From positions 1-64,000 of the forward strand of contig UQUQ01000002.1 of NCBI GenBank assembly GCA_900544265.1: 64,000 bases of DNA, read 5' to 3'. Made by a program: the position numbers and the translations under genes. Shown here piece by piece: positions 32,070-44,771 of the stretch (positions within the stretch are counted from its first letter, which is position 1; each line of letters starts with the position of its first letter). Below the pieces are notes generated by a model. It saw nothing but the letters and a program-made list of their open reading frames with translations, was not told where the DNA came from and made no database searches. This DNA is from an uncultured Alistipes sp. (lineage in GTDB: Bacteria; Bacteroidota; Bacteroidia; Bacteroidales; Rikenellaceae).

Positions 32070-33299
32070 ATGAAACGTCCATTCTTTGCGGCACTGCTGT
32101 GTGCCCTGGCCGCGCTGCCGGCCTGTTCGTCGCGTCCGGCACGCCCGGCGCTGCTCGACGGCCCGACGCCGCTGGCCGTGCGGGTGGTCGAGAGTGAAAT
32201 CGCCCGCAACCCCTCGGCTGCGAATCTCGACGGGATTCCTGCCGGCAAGATCAAGTGGAACTACACGACGGGCCTCGAACTGCTGGCCATGATGGATGCC
32301 GGCGAGGCCTACGGCCGCACCGATTTCCGCGACTATGCGCAGCGTTACTACGACTCGATCGTGCAGCCCGACGCCACAGTGCTCACCTACCGGCGCGAGA
32401 AGTACAACCTCGACCACATCTGCCCGGGCCGTGCGCTCTTCCGCCTGGCCGAAAGCTCGGGCGAGGCCCGCTACCGCCAGGTGCTCGACACGCTCTACGC
32501 CCAGTTGCAGGGGCAGCCGCGCAACGCCGACGACGGATTCTGGCACAAGGCCGTCTATCCCCACCAGATGTGGCTCGACGGGCTCTACATGGCCGAGCCG
32601 TTCTATGCCGAGTATGCCATGACGTTCCTCGACGGGGCCGAGCGCGAGCGGGCCGTGGCCGACATCGTCAACCAGTTCGTCGTCGTGGCGAAGCATACCT
32701 ACGACCCGCAGACGGGGCTCTACCGCCACGCCTACGACGATTCGCGCGCGATGTTCTGGTGCGACAGCCTGTCGGGGCAGTCGGCCCACGCCTGGGGCCG
32801 TGCGATGGGGTGGTATGCCATGGCCATCGTCGAGACGCTGCAATACCTCGGTGTCGACGCCGCCACGCAGCCGATGGTCGACATCCTGCACCGGATCTAC
32901 GAGGTGCTGCCCCGCTATGCCGATCCCGAGACGGGCATGTGGTACCAGGTGCTCGACCAGCCGGGCCGCGAGGGCAACTACCTCGAGTCGACCGCCTCGG
33001 CCATGTTCGTCTACGCCATGCTCAAGGGGGTGCGTCTGGGCTACCTGCCCGCCGAGCTGGGTCCCGATGCGCAGCGCGCCTTCGAGCGCCTTGTCGAGCG
33101 CTTCGTGCGCGAGAATCCCGACGGTACGGTCTCGCTGACGGACTGCTGCGCCGTGGCGGGGCTGGGCGGCAAGCAGCGCCGCAACGGCACGTTCGACTAC
33201 TACATCTCCGAGAAGGTCATCGACAACGACTGCAAGGGTATCGGCCCGCTGATCTGGGCGGCGATGGAGTACGACCGCGCCCTCGGCCGGCTCGAATGA
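32070..33299 (+). CDS. GH105 unsaturated rhamnogalacturonyl hydrolase
   Basis: A 409-residue (alpha/alpha)6-barrel enzyme. The signal peptide ends in a lipobox (LAALPACSS), Cys near 19. Family motifs include WNYTTGLELLAMMDA, the catalytic-face segment WLDGLYMAEPFYAEY, HAWGRAMGWYAMA and the closing DNDCKGIGPLIWA. GH105 enzymes remove the unsaturated uronic acid left by pectate or rhamnogalacturonan lyases, finishing the products of the PL1 enzyme. It begins 33 bases after the HTCS stop and is closed by a strong terminator. Confidence 0.92.
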   Translation: MKRPFFAALLCALAALPACSSRPARPALLDGPTPLAVRVVESEIARNPSAANLDGIPAGKIKWNYTTGLELLAMMDAGEAYGRTDFRDYAQRYYDSIVQPDATVLTYRREKYNLDHICPGRALFRLAESSGEARYRQVLDTLYAQLQGQPRNADDGFWHKAVYPHQMWLDGLYMAEPFYAEYAMTFLDGAERERAVADIVNQFVVVAKHTYDPQTGLYRHAYDDSRAMFWCDSLSGQSAHAWGRAMGWYAMAIVETLQYLGVDAATQPMVDILHRIYEVLPRYADPETGMWYQVLDQPGREGNYLESTASAMFVYAMLKGVRLGYLPAELGPDAQRAFERLVERFVRENPDGTVSLTDCCAVAGLGGKQRRNGTFDYYISEKVIDNDCKGIGPLIWAAMEYDRALGRLE

Positions 33300-33326
33300 C
33301 CCGCGGGCAGGATGCCGCGAAAAAAA

Positions 33327-33351
33327 CCCCTCGACGCCGAGGGGATTTTTT
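33327..33351 (+). terminator. Intrinsic terminator after GH105
   Basis: CCCCTCG and CGAGGGG pair around a four-base loop, with an A run before and ATTTTTT after. It separates the enzyme and regulator genes from the SusC/SusD transcript. Confidence 0.85.
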
Positions 33352-33455
33352 ATCATCCGGCACGGAAAAAGCCTCCGCAGAGGGCTTTGTGGCCCGTATG
33401 ACAAATTTTCCATGAGAAGTGATAAAATTTACCAGCCCTCTTTTGGCCTCTTTCT

Positions 33456-33463
33456 TACTTTTG
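33456..33463 (+). promoter_or_regulatory. -7 promoter element of the susC-susD transcript
   Basis: TACTTTTG fits TAnnTTTG. The start codon is 112 bases downstream, leaving a long AT-rich leader suited to regulation. No convincing -33 element is seen, as expected for an activator-dependent promoter under HTCS control. Confidence 0.55.
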
Positions 33464-33575
33464 TATAGTAAAAAAGTGCGGATATTTGTAAAATTTTAAA
33501 TAATTTACGGATTGCAGGCTCCGCACCGATAATACGCAAACAGAATAAACCTAATTATTAACCAAAACCAGTTTT

Positions 33576-36500
33576 ATGAAAAACTTTACTCTGAAGTTCG
33601 CCCTGTTTCTGCTACTGGGCGTGGGTCTGGTCTCCACGGCCGCGGCCCAGCAGATCGGAGGTATCGTGAAAGACTCGGCGGGGGATCCGGTGATCGGAGC
33701 TTCGGTCGTGGTCGACGGTACGACGTTGGGCGTAAGCTCCGGGATCGACGGTTCCTGGTCGCTCGATGTGCCCGACGCTTCAAAGAAGACGCTCGTCTTT
33801 TCATACGTCGGTATGAAGACGCAGCGCGTGGAGATCGGCTCCCGCACGCGCATCGATGTGACGCTCGAGGGTGAGTCGACGGCACTCGACGACGTGGTCG
33901 TCGTGGGTTATGCCGCCGTCAAGCGGCGTGATGTCGTCGGTTCGGTCGCTTCGGTCAGCTCCGAGGCCCTCATGCAGATGCCCGTGGCATCCGTGACGGA
34001 GGCCATGGCAGGCCGCATGGCCGGTGTCTCCGTAACGGCCAGCGAGGGTGACCCCGACGCCGAGATCAAGATCCGCGTCCGCGGCGGCGGTTCGATCACG
34101 CAGGACAACTCGCCGCTCTACATCGTCGACGGCTTCCCCGTGGAGAGCATCACCGACATCCCGGCTTCGGACATCGCCTCGATCGACGTGCTGAAGGATG
34201 CCTTCTCGACGGCCATCTACGGTGCCCGCGGTGCCAACGGCGTTGTCATCGTGACGACCAAGAGCGGCGAAGCCGGCAAGGTCACGGTCAACTACAACGT
34301 ATATTACGGTATCAAGAAGTTCGCCAATCAGGATGCCCTGACCCCGATGACCCCCTACGAGTTCGTACAGTATCAGTACGAGGCCGCCATGGTCGAGGGC
34401 AAGCTCGAGAACAACTACTATCCCTACTTCGGCGGATTCTCCGACATGGACCTCTACAAGAACGTGAAGGGCATCGACTGGCTCGACCAGACCTTCGGCC
34501 GCACGGGTACGACCTTCAACCACAACCTGAGCATCTCGGGCGGCGGCGACAAGTTCAAGTGGACGGCCGGTTACGCCCACATCGACGAGCGCGCCATCAT
34601 GATCGGTTCGGATTTCAAGCGTAACAACCTCAACTTCAAGGCCAACTACAAGCCCTCGAAGAAGATCGGCTTCGACTTCTCGATCCGCTACTCCGATACG
34701 GACGTGCGCGGCGCCGGCTCGAACTCCTACAACGATGCCGGTTCGTCGTCGGGCAACGGCCGTGTGAAGCACGCCATCCAGTACCGTCCCTTCCCCTTCA
34801 CGACGGCCGCTTCGGGCGACGATGACGAGACGATGGCCGGCGACAACGTCAACCCGTTGATCGCCACGGCCGACAACGACAGCCGCTACAGCCGCACGAA
34901 CTGGAACGCCAATGCCGCCTTCCAGTGGGAGATCGTCAAGAACCTCAAGCTGCGTGTCGAGGCCGGTCTGGATACCTACCGCCAGACGAAGGACCGCTTC
35001 TACGGCATGACGACCTACCTGATCTACAACTCGAACCGTCCGGGTCCCGCCACGCAGTATACGGACTACACGCGCGAGAAGATCCGCAACACCAACACGT
35101 TGAGCTACGACTTCGAGAACGTCTTCAACAACGACGACCACTCGCTCAACCTGCTCGTCGGCCAGGAGTACATCGTCACGCGCTCCAATACGCTCACGGC
35201 CTGGGCCTACGACTTCCCCGACTTCTACGACTCGATGATGGCCTGGCAGATGATGAGCTCGGCCACGGGTACGCGTTCGATCAACAACTTCTACGATCCC
35301 GACGACATGCTCTTCTCGTTCTTCGGCCGCATCAACTACGACTACAAGGGCAAGTACATGCTCTCGGGTACGATGCGAGCCGACGGTTCGTCGAAGTTCG
35401 CCGAAGGCAACCAGTGGGGCTACTTCCCCTCGGCCGCCGTGTCGTGGCGCATTTCGGGCGAGGAGGCTCTGAAGGACATCGACTGGCTCGACAACCTGAA
35501 GCTGCGTTACAGCTACGGTACGGCCGGTAACAACAACATTCCCTCGGGTCTGATGCTGCAGGAGTTCGCCGGCAGCGACAACCCCAACAACTGGTATCTC
35601 TACGACAACTGGTGGGGCGTGGCCAAGGACGACAACGGCAAGATCGTCATGGCGAACCCCGATCTGACGTGGGAGACGACCTACTCGCACAACATCGGTC
35701 TCGACTTCAGCTTCATCCGCGGCCGCGTGAGCGGTTCGGTGGATGTCTACCAGAACAATACGAAGGACCTGCTGATCCAGTACCCGCTGACGGGCAGCGG
35801 CTATGAGTACCAGTACCGCAACCTGGGCGAGACGCGCAACCGCGGTATCGAGCTTGCCGCCACGTTCGTGCTGCTCGAGAAGCCCAAGTACGGCCTGACC
35901 TTCTCGGCCAACGCCAGCTACAACGAGAACCGCGTGATGAGCCTCGGCGGTCTGGACTACCTCGACGGTCTGCAGTCGGGCTGGGCATCGAGCGAGATCG
36001 GTACCGACTACCGCGTGCGCGTGGGCGGTTCGCTCGGCGAGATGTACGGCTACGTGTCGGACGGCCGCTACGAGGTCGACGACTTCGACTACATCGACGG
36101 CAAGTGGGTGCTCAAGGAGGGTATCGTGGACTGCTCGGCCGTGATCGGCAGCACCTACCTGCGTCCGGGCGCCATGAAGCTCAAGAACGTCGATGGCAGC
36201 GAGGACAACAAGGTGACGACCGACGACCGCACGATCATCGGCAACGCACAGCCCAAGTGGACGGGAGGTTTCTCGCTCTCGGGCTACGCCTACGGCTTCG
36301 ACTTCTCGGCCAACTTCAACTGGGTCTACGGCAACCAGATCTACAACGCCAACAAGATCGAGTTCACCTCGGAGCGCGGTACGAAGAACAACTTCCGCAA
36401 CCTGCTCGACATCATGGCCACGCAGAACCGCTGGACCAACATCGACTGGGCGACGGGCGAGCTGATCACCGATCCCGAGCAGCTGAGAACCGTCAATGAA

Positions 36501-36809
36501 GGTACGACGATGTGGTCGCCGCTCATGTCCTCGGCCGTCTTCAGCGACTGGGCCGTGGAGGACGGATCGTTCCTGCGTCTGTCGTCCGTGACGGTGGGCT
36601 ACACGCTTCCCGAGCGTTGGATGAAGAAGCTCCGCATCCAGAAGTTCCGTCTCTACGTGACGGGTACCAACCTCTTCTGCTGGACGGGTTACTCGGGCTA
36701 CGATCCCGAGGTGGATACCCGCCGTGCCACGCCGCTGACGCCGGGCGTCGACTATTCGGCCTATCCGCGCAGCCGCAGCGTCGTCTTCGGTGCGAACCTC
36801 ACATTCTAA
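33576..36809 (+). CDS. SusC-like TonB-dependent outer-membrane transporter
   Basis: A 1077-residue importer for oligosaccharides. Signal peptide to about 25, then a carboxypeptidase-regulatory-like domain (about 27-105), the TonB box DVVVVGY near 108-114, the plug domain (about 118-225: RVRGGGSI, PLYIVDGFPV, DAFSTAIYGARGANGVV) and a C-terminal beta-barrel ending in the aromatic signature VVFGANLTF. It pairs with the SusD protein encoded next; the barrel and its lid bring pectic oligomers into the periplasm using TonB energy. The distance to susD is 30 bases. Confidence 0.96.
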   Translation: MKNFTLKFALFLLLGVGLVSTAAAQQIGGIVKDSAGDPVIGASVVVDGTTLGVSSGIDGSWSLDVPDASKKTLVFSYVGMKTQRVEIGSRTRIDVTLEGESTALDDVVVVGYAAVKRRDVVGSVASVSSEALMQMPVASVTEAMAGRMAGVSVTASEGDPDAEIKIRVRGGGSITQDNSPLYIVDGFPVESITDIPASDIASIDVLKDAFSTAIYGARGANGVVIVTTKSGEAGKVTVNYNVYYGIKKFANQDALTPMTPYEFVQYQYEAAMVEGKLENNYYPYFGGFSDMDLYKNVKGIDWLDQTFGRTGTTFNHNLSISGGGDKFKWTAGYAHIDERAIMIGSDFKRNNLNFKANYKPSKKIGFDFSIRYSDTDVRGAGSNSYNDAGSSSGNGRVKHAIQYRPFPFTTAASGDDDETMAGDNVNPLIATADNDSRYSRTNWNANAAFQWEIVKNLKLRVEAGLDTYRQTKDRFYGMTTYLIYNSNRPGPATQYTDYTREKIRNTNTLSYDFENVFNNDDHSLNLLVGQEYIVTRSNTLTAWAYDFPDFYDSMMAWQMMSSATGTRSINNFYDPDDMLFSFFGRINYDYKGKYMLSGTMRADGSSKFAEGNQWGYFPSAAVSWRISGEEALKDIDWLDNLKLRYSYGTAGNNNIPSGLMLQEFAGSDNPNNWYLYDNWWGVAKDDNGKIVMANPDLTWETTYSHNIGLDFSFIRGRVSGSVDVYQNNTKDLLIQYPLTGSGYEYQYRNLGETRNRGIELAATFVLLEKPKYGLTFSANASYNENRVMSLGGLDYLDGLQSGWASSEIGTDYRVRVGGSLGEMYGYVSDGRYEVDDFDYIDGKWVLKEGIVDCSAVIGSTYLRPGAMKLKNVDGSEDNKVTTDDRTIIGNAQPKWTGGFSLSGYAYGFDFSANFNWVYGNQIYNANKIEFTSERGTKNNFRNLLDIMATQNRWTNIDWATGELITDPEQLRTVNEGTTMWSPLMSSAVFSDWAVEDGSFLRLSSVTVGYTLPERWMKKLRIQKFRLYVTGTNLFCWTGYSGYDPEVDTRRATPLTPGVDYSAYPRSRSVVFGANLTF

Positions 36810-36839
36810 TCTTGACCAAAGCAAAATCTACATCATCGT

Positions 36840-38759
36840 ATGAAAGCATTCAAATATATATTCGTTTTGTCGGCTGCAGGAGCGCTCTGTGCCTGCTCCG
36901 ATCTGCTGGAAACGGAAACCAAGTCGTCGTTCGACACCCAGACGGTCTTCTCGAACTACGAGCTGGCCGAGGGGTGCAACTTCGGTATCACGCAGGCTTT
37001 GCTTGAGAAGGCGAACCACCGTGGCCGTTACCATCCCTACGTGGGGCTGAACACCGACATCGAGTGGGGCAACAACTGGAGCAACGAGACCAATCAGGCG
37101 AACAACGCCAACCGTCAGGCCATCTACGGCTACGACCTGCTGCCGACCAACGGCGAGATGAACACCTCGGGCAGCAGCGCGGACGCCTATTCGCCCTACT
37201 ACACGGCCATCGAGCGTGCGAACCTCAACATCAAGAACCTGCGGCAGTACGGCAACATCGAGAACAACGCCGACATGGCCTATCTGCTGGGCGAGGCGCT
37301 GACGCTGCGTGCCGTGATGTACTACGACCTGATCCGCGCCTGGGGTGACGTGCCCTTCCGCACGGAGCCGATCAGCGACGACATCTACATCCCGAAGACG
37401 AGCCGTGACGTGATCTTCAAGCAGATCCTCGGCGACCTGGAGGAGGCCTACGATTATCTGCCGTGGCCCGGTCAGGGACATGCCACGACGACCGACCGCA
37501 TCAACAAGGCCTTCGCCAAGGGTCTCTACGCCCGTCTGGCGCTCATGGCCTCGGGCTATGCGCTGCGTCCCGCCGACGGCATGGTCGGCACGGGCGATGC
37601 CGGTTCGGTGCGCCTGAGCTCCGATCCCGAACTGCAGCAGGACGTCCTCTACCCGAAGGCACTGGCCGCCTGCGTGGATGTGATCCGCAACAGCGGCATG
37701 TCGCTCTACCCGAGCTTCGAGCAGCTGTGGCGCGACCTGAACAACTTTGACTTGACGGCTGCCGGTACGGGCCGCGAGGTGCTCTGGGTATTCCCCTACG
37801 GCAACAACCGCGGACGTTGGAACTACACCTTCGCCGTGCGTCACGACGGAGCGGACCAGTTCATCGGCGCCACGGCCGGAACGTCGAGCCGCGGCGGCAG
37901 CGTGGGTCCCGTGCCGACCATGTGGTTCGAGTACGAGAAGCAGGATACGCGCCGCGACGTGAGCTGCGTGAACTACATTTGGGAGTACACCTCGCCCTCG
38001 TCCACGACGACGGCTCCTGTACTGGCGGGTCTCGACACGTGGTATTTCGGCAAGTACCGCTTCGAGTGGATGGAGAACTATCCCTACAGCGGCGGTAACG
38101 ACGACGGCTTCAAACCGCCCTACATGCGTCTGTCGGATGTCTACCTGATGGCTGCCGAGTGTGCCATTCACTCGTCGTGCGCCTCGGTGGACGGCGGCGG
38201 TCTGGACAATGCGAAGAACTACCTCCTGCAGGTGCGCAAGCGTGCCTACGCCGGTAACGAGGCAATGGCTCAGAGCTATGTCGACGCCATCGGCTCGGCC
38301 GACGCCATGTTCGACGCCATTGTCGACGAGCGTGCCCTCGAGTTCGTGGGAGAGATGCTCCGCAAGACCGACCTGATCCGCTGGAACCTGCTCAAGACGA
38401 AGATGGACGAGACGAAGCAGAAACTCAACGACCTGAACAACTGGACGGGCGACTTCAGCTACCTGGCCCAGGGTGACGGCTACGTCTACTACAAGGTCGA
38501 GGGCACGAAGCTCGAGATGTACGGCCTGGGACGCGACGAGCAGACGGCTCCCGACGCCACCTGGATTCCCTACACCAATACCGAGGGTGAGGTTTCGCGC
38601 TATGCGCCGTGCGCAAGCAATACCGAGAATCCGAAGTTCACGACCGCCGAGATCAACCGTCTCTACGACCGCGATCCCGATACGCGTCAGTACTGGCCCA
38701 TCTTCCAGAGTGTCGTCGACAACTCGCAGGGGCAGATTCACAACGATTACGGTTATTAA
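36840..38759 (+). CDS. SusD-like surface glycan-binding lipoprotein
   Basis: A 639-residue protein with lipobox GALCAC (acylated Cys near 19) and the SusD/RagB arrangement of TPR-like helices (TLRAVMYYDLIRAWGDVPF, RVNKAFAKGLYARLALM-like segment) followed by a loop-rich binding face and the closing motif YLMAAECAIH ... YVDAIGSADAMFDAIVDER. It sits on the cell surface as the lid of the SusC barrel and captures oligosaccharides. Co-transcribed with the susC-like gene and with the lipoprotein that follows. Confidence 0.95.
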   Translation: MKAFKYIFVLSAAGALCACSDLLETETKSSFDTQTVFSNYELAEGCNFGITQALLEKANHRGRYHPYVGLNTDIEWGNNWSNETNQANNANRQAIYGYDLLPTNGEMNTSGSSADAYSPYYTAIERANLNIKNLRQYGNIENNADMAYLLGEALTLRAVMYYDLIRAWGDVPFRTEPISDDIYIPKTSRDVIFKQILGDLEEAYDYLPWPGQGHATTTDRINKAFAKGLYARLALMASGYALRPADGMVGTGDAGSVRLSSDPELQQDVLYPKALAACVDVIRNSGMSLYPSFEQLWRDLNNFDLTAAGTGREVLWVFPYGNNRGRWNYTFAVRHDGADQFIGATAGTSSRGGSVGPVPTMWFEYEKQDTRRDVSCVNYIWEYTSPSSTTTAPVLAGLDTWYFGKYRFEWMENYPYSGGNDDGFKPPYMRLSDVYLMAAECAIHSSCASVDGGGLDNAKNYLLQVRKRAYAGNEAMAQSYVDAIGSADAMFDAIVDERALEFVGEMLRKTDLIRWNLLKTKMDETKQKLNDLNNWTGDFSYLAQGDGYVYYKVEGTKLEMYGLGRDEQTAPDATWIPYTNTEGEVSRYAPCASNTENPKFTTAEINRLYDRDPDTRQYWPIFQSVVDNSQGQIHNDYGY

Positions 38760-38793
38760 CGGATAATCGACCACCAAAACAGATTTTACGATT

Positions 38794-41700
38794 ATGAAAA
38801 GCATATTTCGCAAATTGATGTCCGGGTTGCTGCTGTTTTCCGTAGCGGGACTGGGCGGCTGTTCGGACGATCCGGACGGCATCAATAACGAGCTGGTGCT
38901 CGACCGGGCATTGACGCCGCTGAACTTCACGGCCTCGGTGCTCTCGACGGGCAACCAGGTGCGCCTGACGTGGGACGTGCGCACGACGGATACCTATGAA
39001 GTCGTCATCTATTCGGACGAGGGACTCACCACGGTGGTTGAGACCAAGAGCGACCTCACCCCGGCGGATGTCCCCGTGACGTTCGACCTTGTGGCCGAGA
39101 ACGAGTACTACGCCACCGTGCAGGCCTTCAGCCAGAACGAGCGCACCGCGCCGTCGCACGTGGCCGTCGCCGGCCCGATCGTGACCTACGCGATCATGGA
39201 CCCGCTGAATCCCGTCGTCACGGAGCGCACGTCAAACAGCGTGACGCTGAAGTGGGATCAGGATCAGTATGTGACGCACCTGCTGGCTACGCCGGTCGCT
39301 TCGGCCGACCAGGAGCCCGTGCGCCTCGATCTGTCCGATGAGCAGGTGCAGGCCGCCACGGCGACGATCGGTGATCTGCAGCCCTCGACCGAGTACTTCG
39401 TGGCCGTCTTCTACAACAGCGCCAGCCGCGGCGGTCAGGATGTCTGGACCCGTCCCGACATGCAGAACATGACGAAGATCTCGACGATCGAGCAGCTCAT
39501 GCAGGCCTTCGTGGACGGCGGCAAGTACCAGCTGGCCTACAGTGAGACGCCCTATACGGTGCCCTCCTACGGTGAAGGCGAGACCAACCCCGCATCGGCG
39601 CTGGCCGCCGACCTGACGATCATCGGCGAGACGACGCTCGAGGGTGCGAAGCCCGCGATCGTGGGCCTGGGCATCGGTCTGAATCCCGGTGTGAACGACA
39701 TCCGTCTGGAGGACCTCTCGCTCGACGGCGCCGATGCGGCCTCGTCGCTCATGGAGGTGAAGGATGCCATCGCGATGAACTCCGTGACGGTGAAGAACTG
39801 CGACCTGGCAGGCTACCGCAACATCTTCTACGAGAACAAGGCCGGTTCGGCCATCCAGACGCTGCTCTTCGACGGCCTCTATGCCGCCAACATGGGCAAC
39901 AGCGGCGGTGACTTCATCGACTTCCGCACCGAATCGACGCACGGCACGCTGACGATCACCAACTCGACCTTCTACAACGGCGCCCGTTCGTTCCTGCGTG
40001 TCGACGCCAAGGAGACCCTCTCGTCGATTGTCATCCGCAACAACACCTTCAGCAACTTCTCCACCGTAACCGACGGCAACAACAAGGGTTTCTTCTACGT
40101 GCGCGGTACGGCTGCCGTCATGGAGTATGCCAACAACCTCTTCCTGAACGAGACGGGTGAGAATGCCCGCTTCATCGCCAACAACAGCTCCGTGCAGCTC
40201 CCGACGCTCATCCAGAACAACTACTTCTACAACTGCGCCGACACCTTCTTCGAGGCCAAGATTTCGGACGGCGTGGAGATCACGCAGTCCACGGCCACGC
40301 AGAACGGCGGCAAGATCCTCACGGAGGACCCGTGCGAGAACTCGCTGCGCGGCAAGTTCTATCTGGTGAACGACGAGATCGCCTCGGCACGTATCGGCGA
40401 CCCGCGCTGGTGGAATGCTGTGGCTCCCATCGTGCCCGAGCAGACCGAACTGAACGTCATCACGGAGGCTACGGTCTGGAACTTCGCCGATACGGAGAAC
40501 TTCGAGCCGCAGGAGATCCTCTCGACGAAGATCCTGGGCAACCTGCAGTTCATCGTCAACGACGAGGAGGCCCCGATGGCCGTGACGGACAAGGGTACGA
40601 TCTCGTTCTCGGCCGCCTCGACCCTCTCGGTGCTCGACGTCCCGACGAACAACGCCCTGGCCTTCAAGGTGAGCGTGCCGGGTTCGGTGCTCATCACGCC
40701 CGGTGATGCCGGCTACAACAAGCACATGGAGATCATCGTCAACGGCACCCGCTATGCGGTTCCGGCCGACGGCAAGCAGAGCAAGTTCGGCTTCGGTGAC
40801 ATCCAGGGTGAGACGACGGTCTACATCTGCAGCTGCGCACCCGTCGAGCTGCAGGCGCTCGAGTGGTCGCTCGAGGTGGTTTCGGGCGGCGAGCCCAAGG
40901 CCCTCGACACGCCCGTCTTCACGACGACCGACATTCCGGCCGTGGATCAGGGTACGTCGCAGCCGATCGCCGTGGTATGGAACGCCGTGCCGAACGCCGC
41001 AGCCTACGAAGTGACCTTCAACGGCAAGACCGAGACGGTGGAGACCCCCTCGTATGAGATTCCCGCCTCGACGGTGGCTTCGCTCAAGGCCGGCCAGCAC
41101 ACGCTGTCGGTCGTAGCCAAGGCGGCCGAGGGCTCGCTCAACTGGCTCGACTCGGAGGCTGCCAGCGTGACGATCACGATCAAGGGTGTGCTGACGACCG
41201 TATCGTCGGCCTACACGTGGAACATCGCCGACGCCTCGTCCTTCCCGGCCGGTGACATCAAGGAGACGTCCGTCTTCGGCAACCTCCAGTTCCTGGCCAG
41301 CGACTCGAAGCACATGACCATCGAGCACTCGATCGGCGACCAGGGCGAGCCGGTGGACCGCATCAAGTTCAACGACAAGAGTACGCTGGAGGATGTGACG
41401 CCGACGCTGCGTGCCCTGGCTCTGCGCGTGAGCGGCAACGGTACGCTGACCGTGAAGGCCATTTCGAGCAGCAGCTCGGACGCCACGCGCGAAGTGGGCG
41501 TGAGCGCCAACGGCAAGGAGTACCTGCGCGAAGCCTGCCCGACCTCGTCGGACGGCGAGGCCAAGACGGTGAAGTTCACCGACCTCTCGGGCGAGACGAC
41601 GATCTACATCTACTGCTATGCCACGATCAATGTCTACGGTCTGTCGTGGGAGCCTGACAACTCGGGTGTGCAGACGCAGCCCTACAATGTGGAGCTGAGC

Positions 41701-42174
41701 TACGACCTGATCAAGAACCACGTGGGTGACGAGATCCAGATTCTCACCGGTACGGAGATGGACGGTACGGCCTCGGAGGATGCGATGACGAAGTTCTCGA
41801 CCTCGAGCAGCAAGCCCTACATCCAGACCTGGACCTATCAGGGCATCACTTTCGGATCGGCCATGGCGGCCTCCTCGAGCTCGATGTACATCAAGAAGGG
41901 CCTTGCGATCGAGACCTACCTGAAGAACGACTCTTCGCTGGGGGCCATCTCGACGATCTACCTGAAGATCGTGGACGGCTCGAAGGTTCCGACCGTCAGC
42001 ACTTCGGACAACGGCACGGACTTCACGGCCCTTGAGATTCCGACGGTGGCCGAAGGCGAGGGCACCTATGCCGGATACTACAGGTACGACACGGCTGGCA
42101 AGCCCTACTTCAAGATCACGATCGGCGGCGGTGATGCCAAGATCACCAATGCCGTGATCGTCGGCGAGAAGTAA
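38794..42174 (+). CDS. Large surface lipoprotein, probable pectate binder (DUF5123/DUF4957 type)
   Basis: A 1126-residue protein with lipobox GLGGCS (Cys near 23). Two FN3-like domains (about 35-210) precede a right-handed beta-helix region (about 225-530) with DUF4957/DUF5123 features ([53 protein letters not shown]). Two homologous beta-sandwich domains follow, beginning [13 protein letters not shown] and [14 protein letters not shown], each with ILGNLQFI or VFGNLQFL and a late ETTVYIC or ETTIYIY strand, separated by an FN3. A last sandwich ends the protein. Such proteins occupy the SusE/F position and bind the polymer at the surface; pectate is the inferred ligand. No lyase catalytic set is visible. 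Confidence 0.82.
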   Translation: MKSIFRKLMSGLLLFSVAGLGGCSDDPDGINNELVLDRALTPLNFTASVLSTGNQVRLTWDVRTTDTYEVVIYSDEGLTTVVETKSDLTPADVPVTFDLVAENEYYATVQAFSQNERTAPSHVAVAGPIVTYAIMDPLNPVVTERTSNSVTLKWDQDQYVTHLLATPVASADQEPVRLDLSDEQVQAATATIGDLQPSTEYFVAVFYNSASRGGQDVWTRPDMQNMTKISTIEQLMQAFVDGGKYQLAYSETPYTVPSYGEGETNPASALAADLTIIGETTLEGAKPAIVGLGIGLNPGVNDIRLEDLSLDGADAASSLMEVKDAIAMNSVTVKNCDLAGYRNIFYENKAGSAIQTLLFDGLYAANMGNSGGDFIDFRTESTHGTLTITNSTFYNGARSFLRVDAKETLSSIVIRNNTFSNFSTVTDGNNKGFFYVRGTAAVMEYANNLFLNETGENARFIANNSSVQLPTLIQNNYFYNCADTFFEAKISDGVEITQSTATQNGGKILTEDPCENSLRGKFYLVNDEIASARIGDPRWWNAVAPIVPEQTELNVITEATVWNFADTENFEPQEILSTKILGNLQFIVNDEEAPMAVTDKGTISFSAASTLSVLDVPTNNALAFKVSVPGSVLITPGDAGYNKHMEIIVNGTRYAVPADGKQSKFGFGDIQGETTVYICSCAPVELQALEWSLEVVSGGEPKALDTPVFTTTDIPAVDQGTSQPIAVVWNAVPNAAAYEVTFNGKTETVETPSYEIPASTVASLKAGQHTLSVVAKAAEGSLNWLDSEAASVTITIKGVLTTVSSAYTWNIADASSFPAGDIKETSVFGNLQFLASDSKHMTIEHSIGDQGEPVDRIKFNDKSTLEDVTPTLRALALRVSGNGTLTVKAISSSSSDATREVGVSANGKEYLREACPTSSDGEAKTVKFTDLSGETTIYIYCYATINVYGLSWEPDNSGVQTQPYNVELSYDLIKNHVGDEIQILTGTEMDGTASEDAMTKFSTSSSKPYIQTWTYQGITFGSAMAASSSSMYIKKGLAIETYLKNDSSLGAISTIYLKIVDGSKVPTVSTSDNGTDFTALEIPTVAEGEGTYAGYYRYDTAGKPYFKITIGGGDAKITNAVIVGEK

Positions 42175-42196
42175 TCCGATACCGAAAACAACGGCA

Positions 42197-42230
42197 GGGA
42201 GCGCGGAGCAGTCCGCGCTCCCTTTTTTTT
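42197..42230 (+). terminator. Strong intrinsic terminator ending the pectin locus
   Basis: GGGAGCGCGGA and TCCGCGCTCCC pair perfectly around GCAG, followed by eight T. Confidence 0.93.
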
Positions 42231-42295
42231 GCCGCTGCGCTGGTCCGCGGTACCGTATTTGCCCGGTGCGATTATGAAATTCGGATTAGATTTTT

Positions 42296-42303
42296 TACCT
42301 TTG
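42296..42303 (+). promoter_or_regulatory. -7 promoter element of the suf operon
   Basis: TACCTTTG fits TAnnTTTG and lies 17 bases before the sufB start, so the 5' leader would be only about ten bases long. Confidence 0.55.
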
Positions 42304-42320
42304 TACGATATTTTGCTCGT

Positions 42321-43766
<1,446 letters not shown>

Positions 43767-44015
43767 CGGCCGCGAGGGGTCGGTGGACCGGGGCTTGCCG
43801 AAAGGCTCCCGATCGTGCGCAGGAAGGCGTTGGCGGGGCATGGAAGTTCCCAGCCGCGTGCGGGAAGGTCGCCGGCGGGACATGGAGGGTATCCGGGAAG
43901 ATCCGGACGAGGCTCCGGAGCGGCCCGTGAAGATCCGGCGGCACCCTGACAGAATTTCCGGAGACATTCCGGATGTGAAAATGTAAAAAGGATAAATAGA
44001 AATGACAAGACAGAT
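43767..44015. other. Spacer between sufB and sufC
   Basis: A GC-rich stretch with no supported gene, hairpin or T run. A 67-codon frame (43783-43986) is rich in Arg and Glu and lacks any motif, so I treat it as chance. A purine-rich AAAAAGGATAAAT precedes sufC. Confidence 0.5.

Positions 44016-44767
<752 letters not shown>

Positions 44768-44771
<4 letters not shown>

Noticed and set aside
28644-33413. Minus-strand open frame of about 1589 codons
   Set aside because: It is antisense to the HTCS and GH105 genes, has a biased Val/Asp/Arg/His composition and no motifs; it results from GC-rich codon use on the other strand.
33801-36824. Minus-strand frame of 1007 codons opposite susC
   Set aside because: Same GC-bias shadow effect; the plus strand encodes a complete SusC protein.
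43783-43986. 67-codon frame between sufB and sufC
   Set aside because: Arg/Glu/Asp-rich, without motif, fold signal or upstream ribosome binding site; likely chance.
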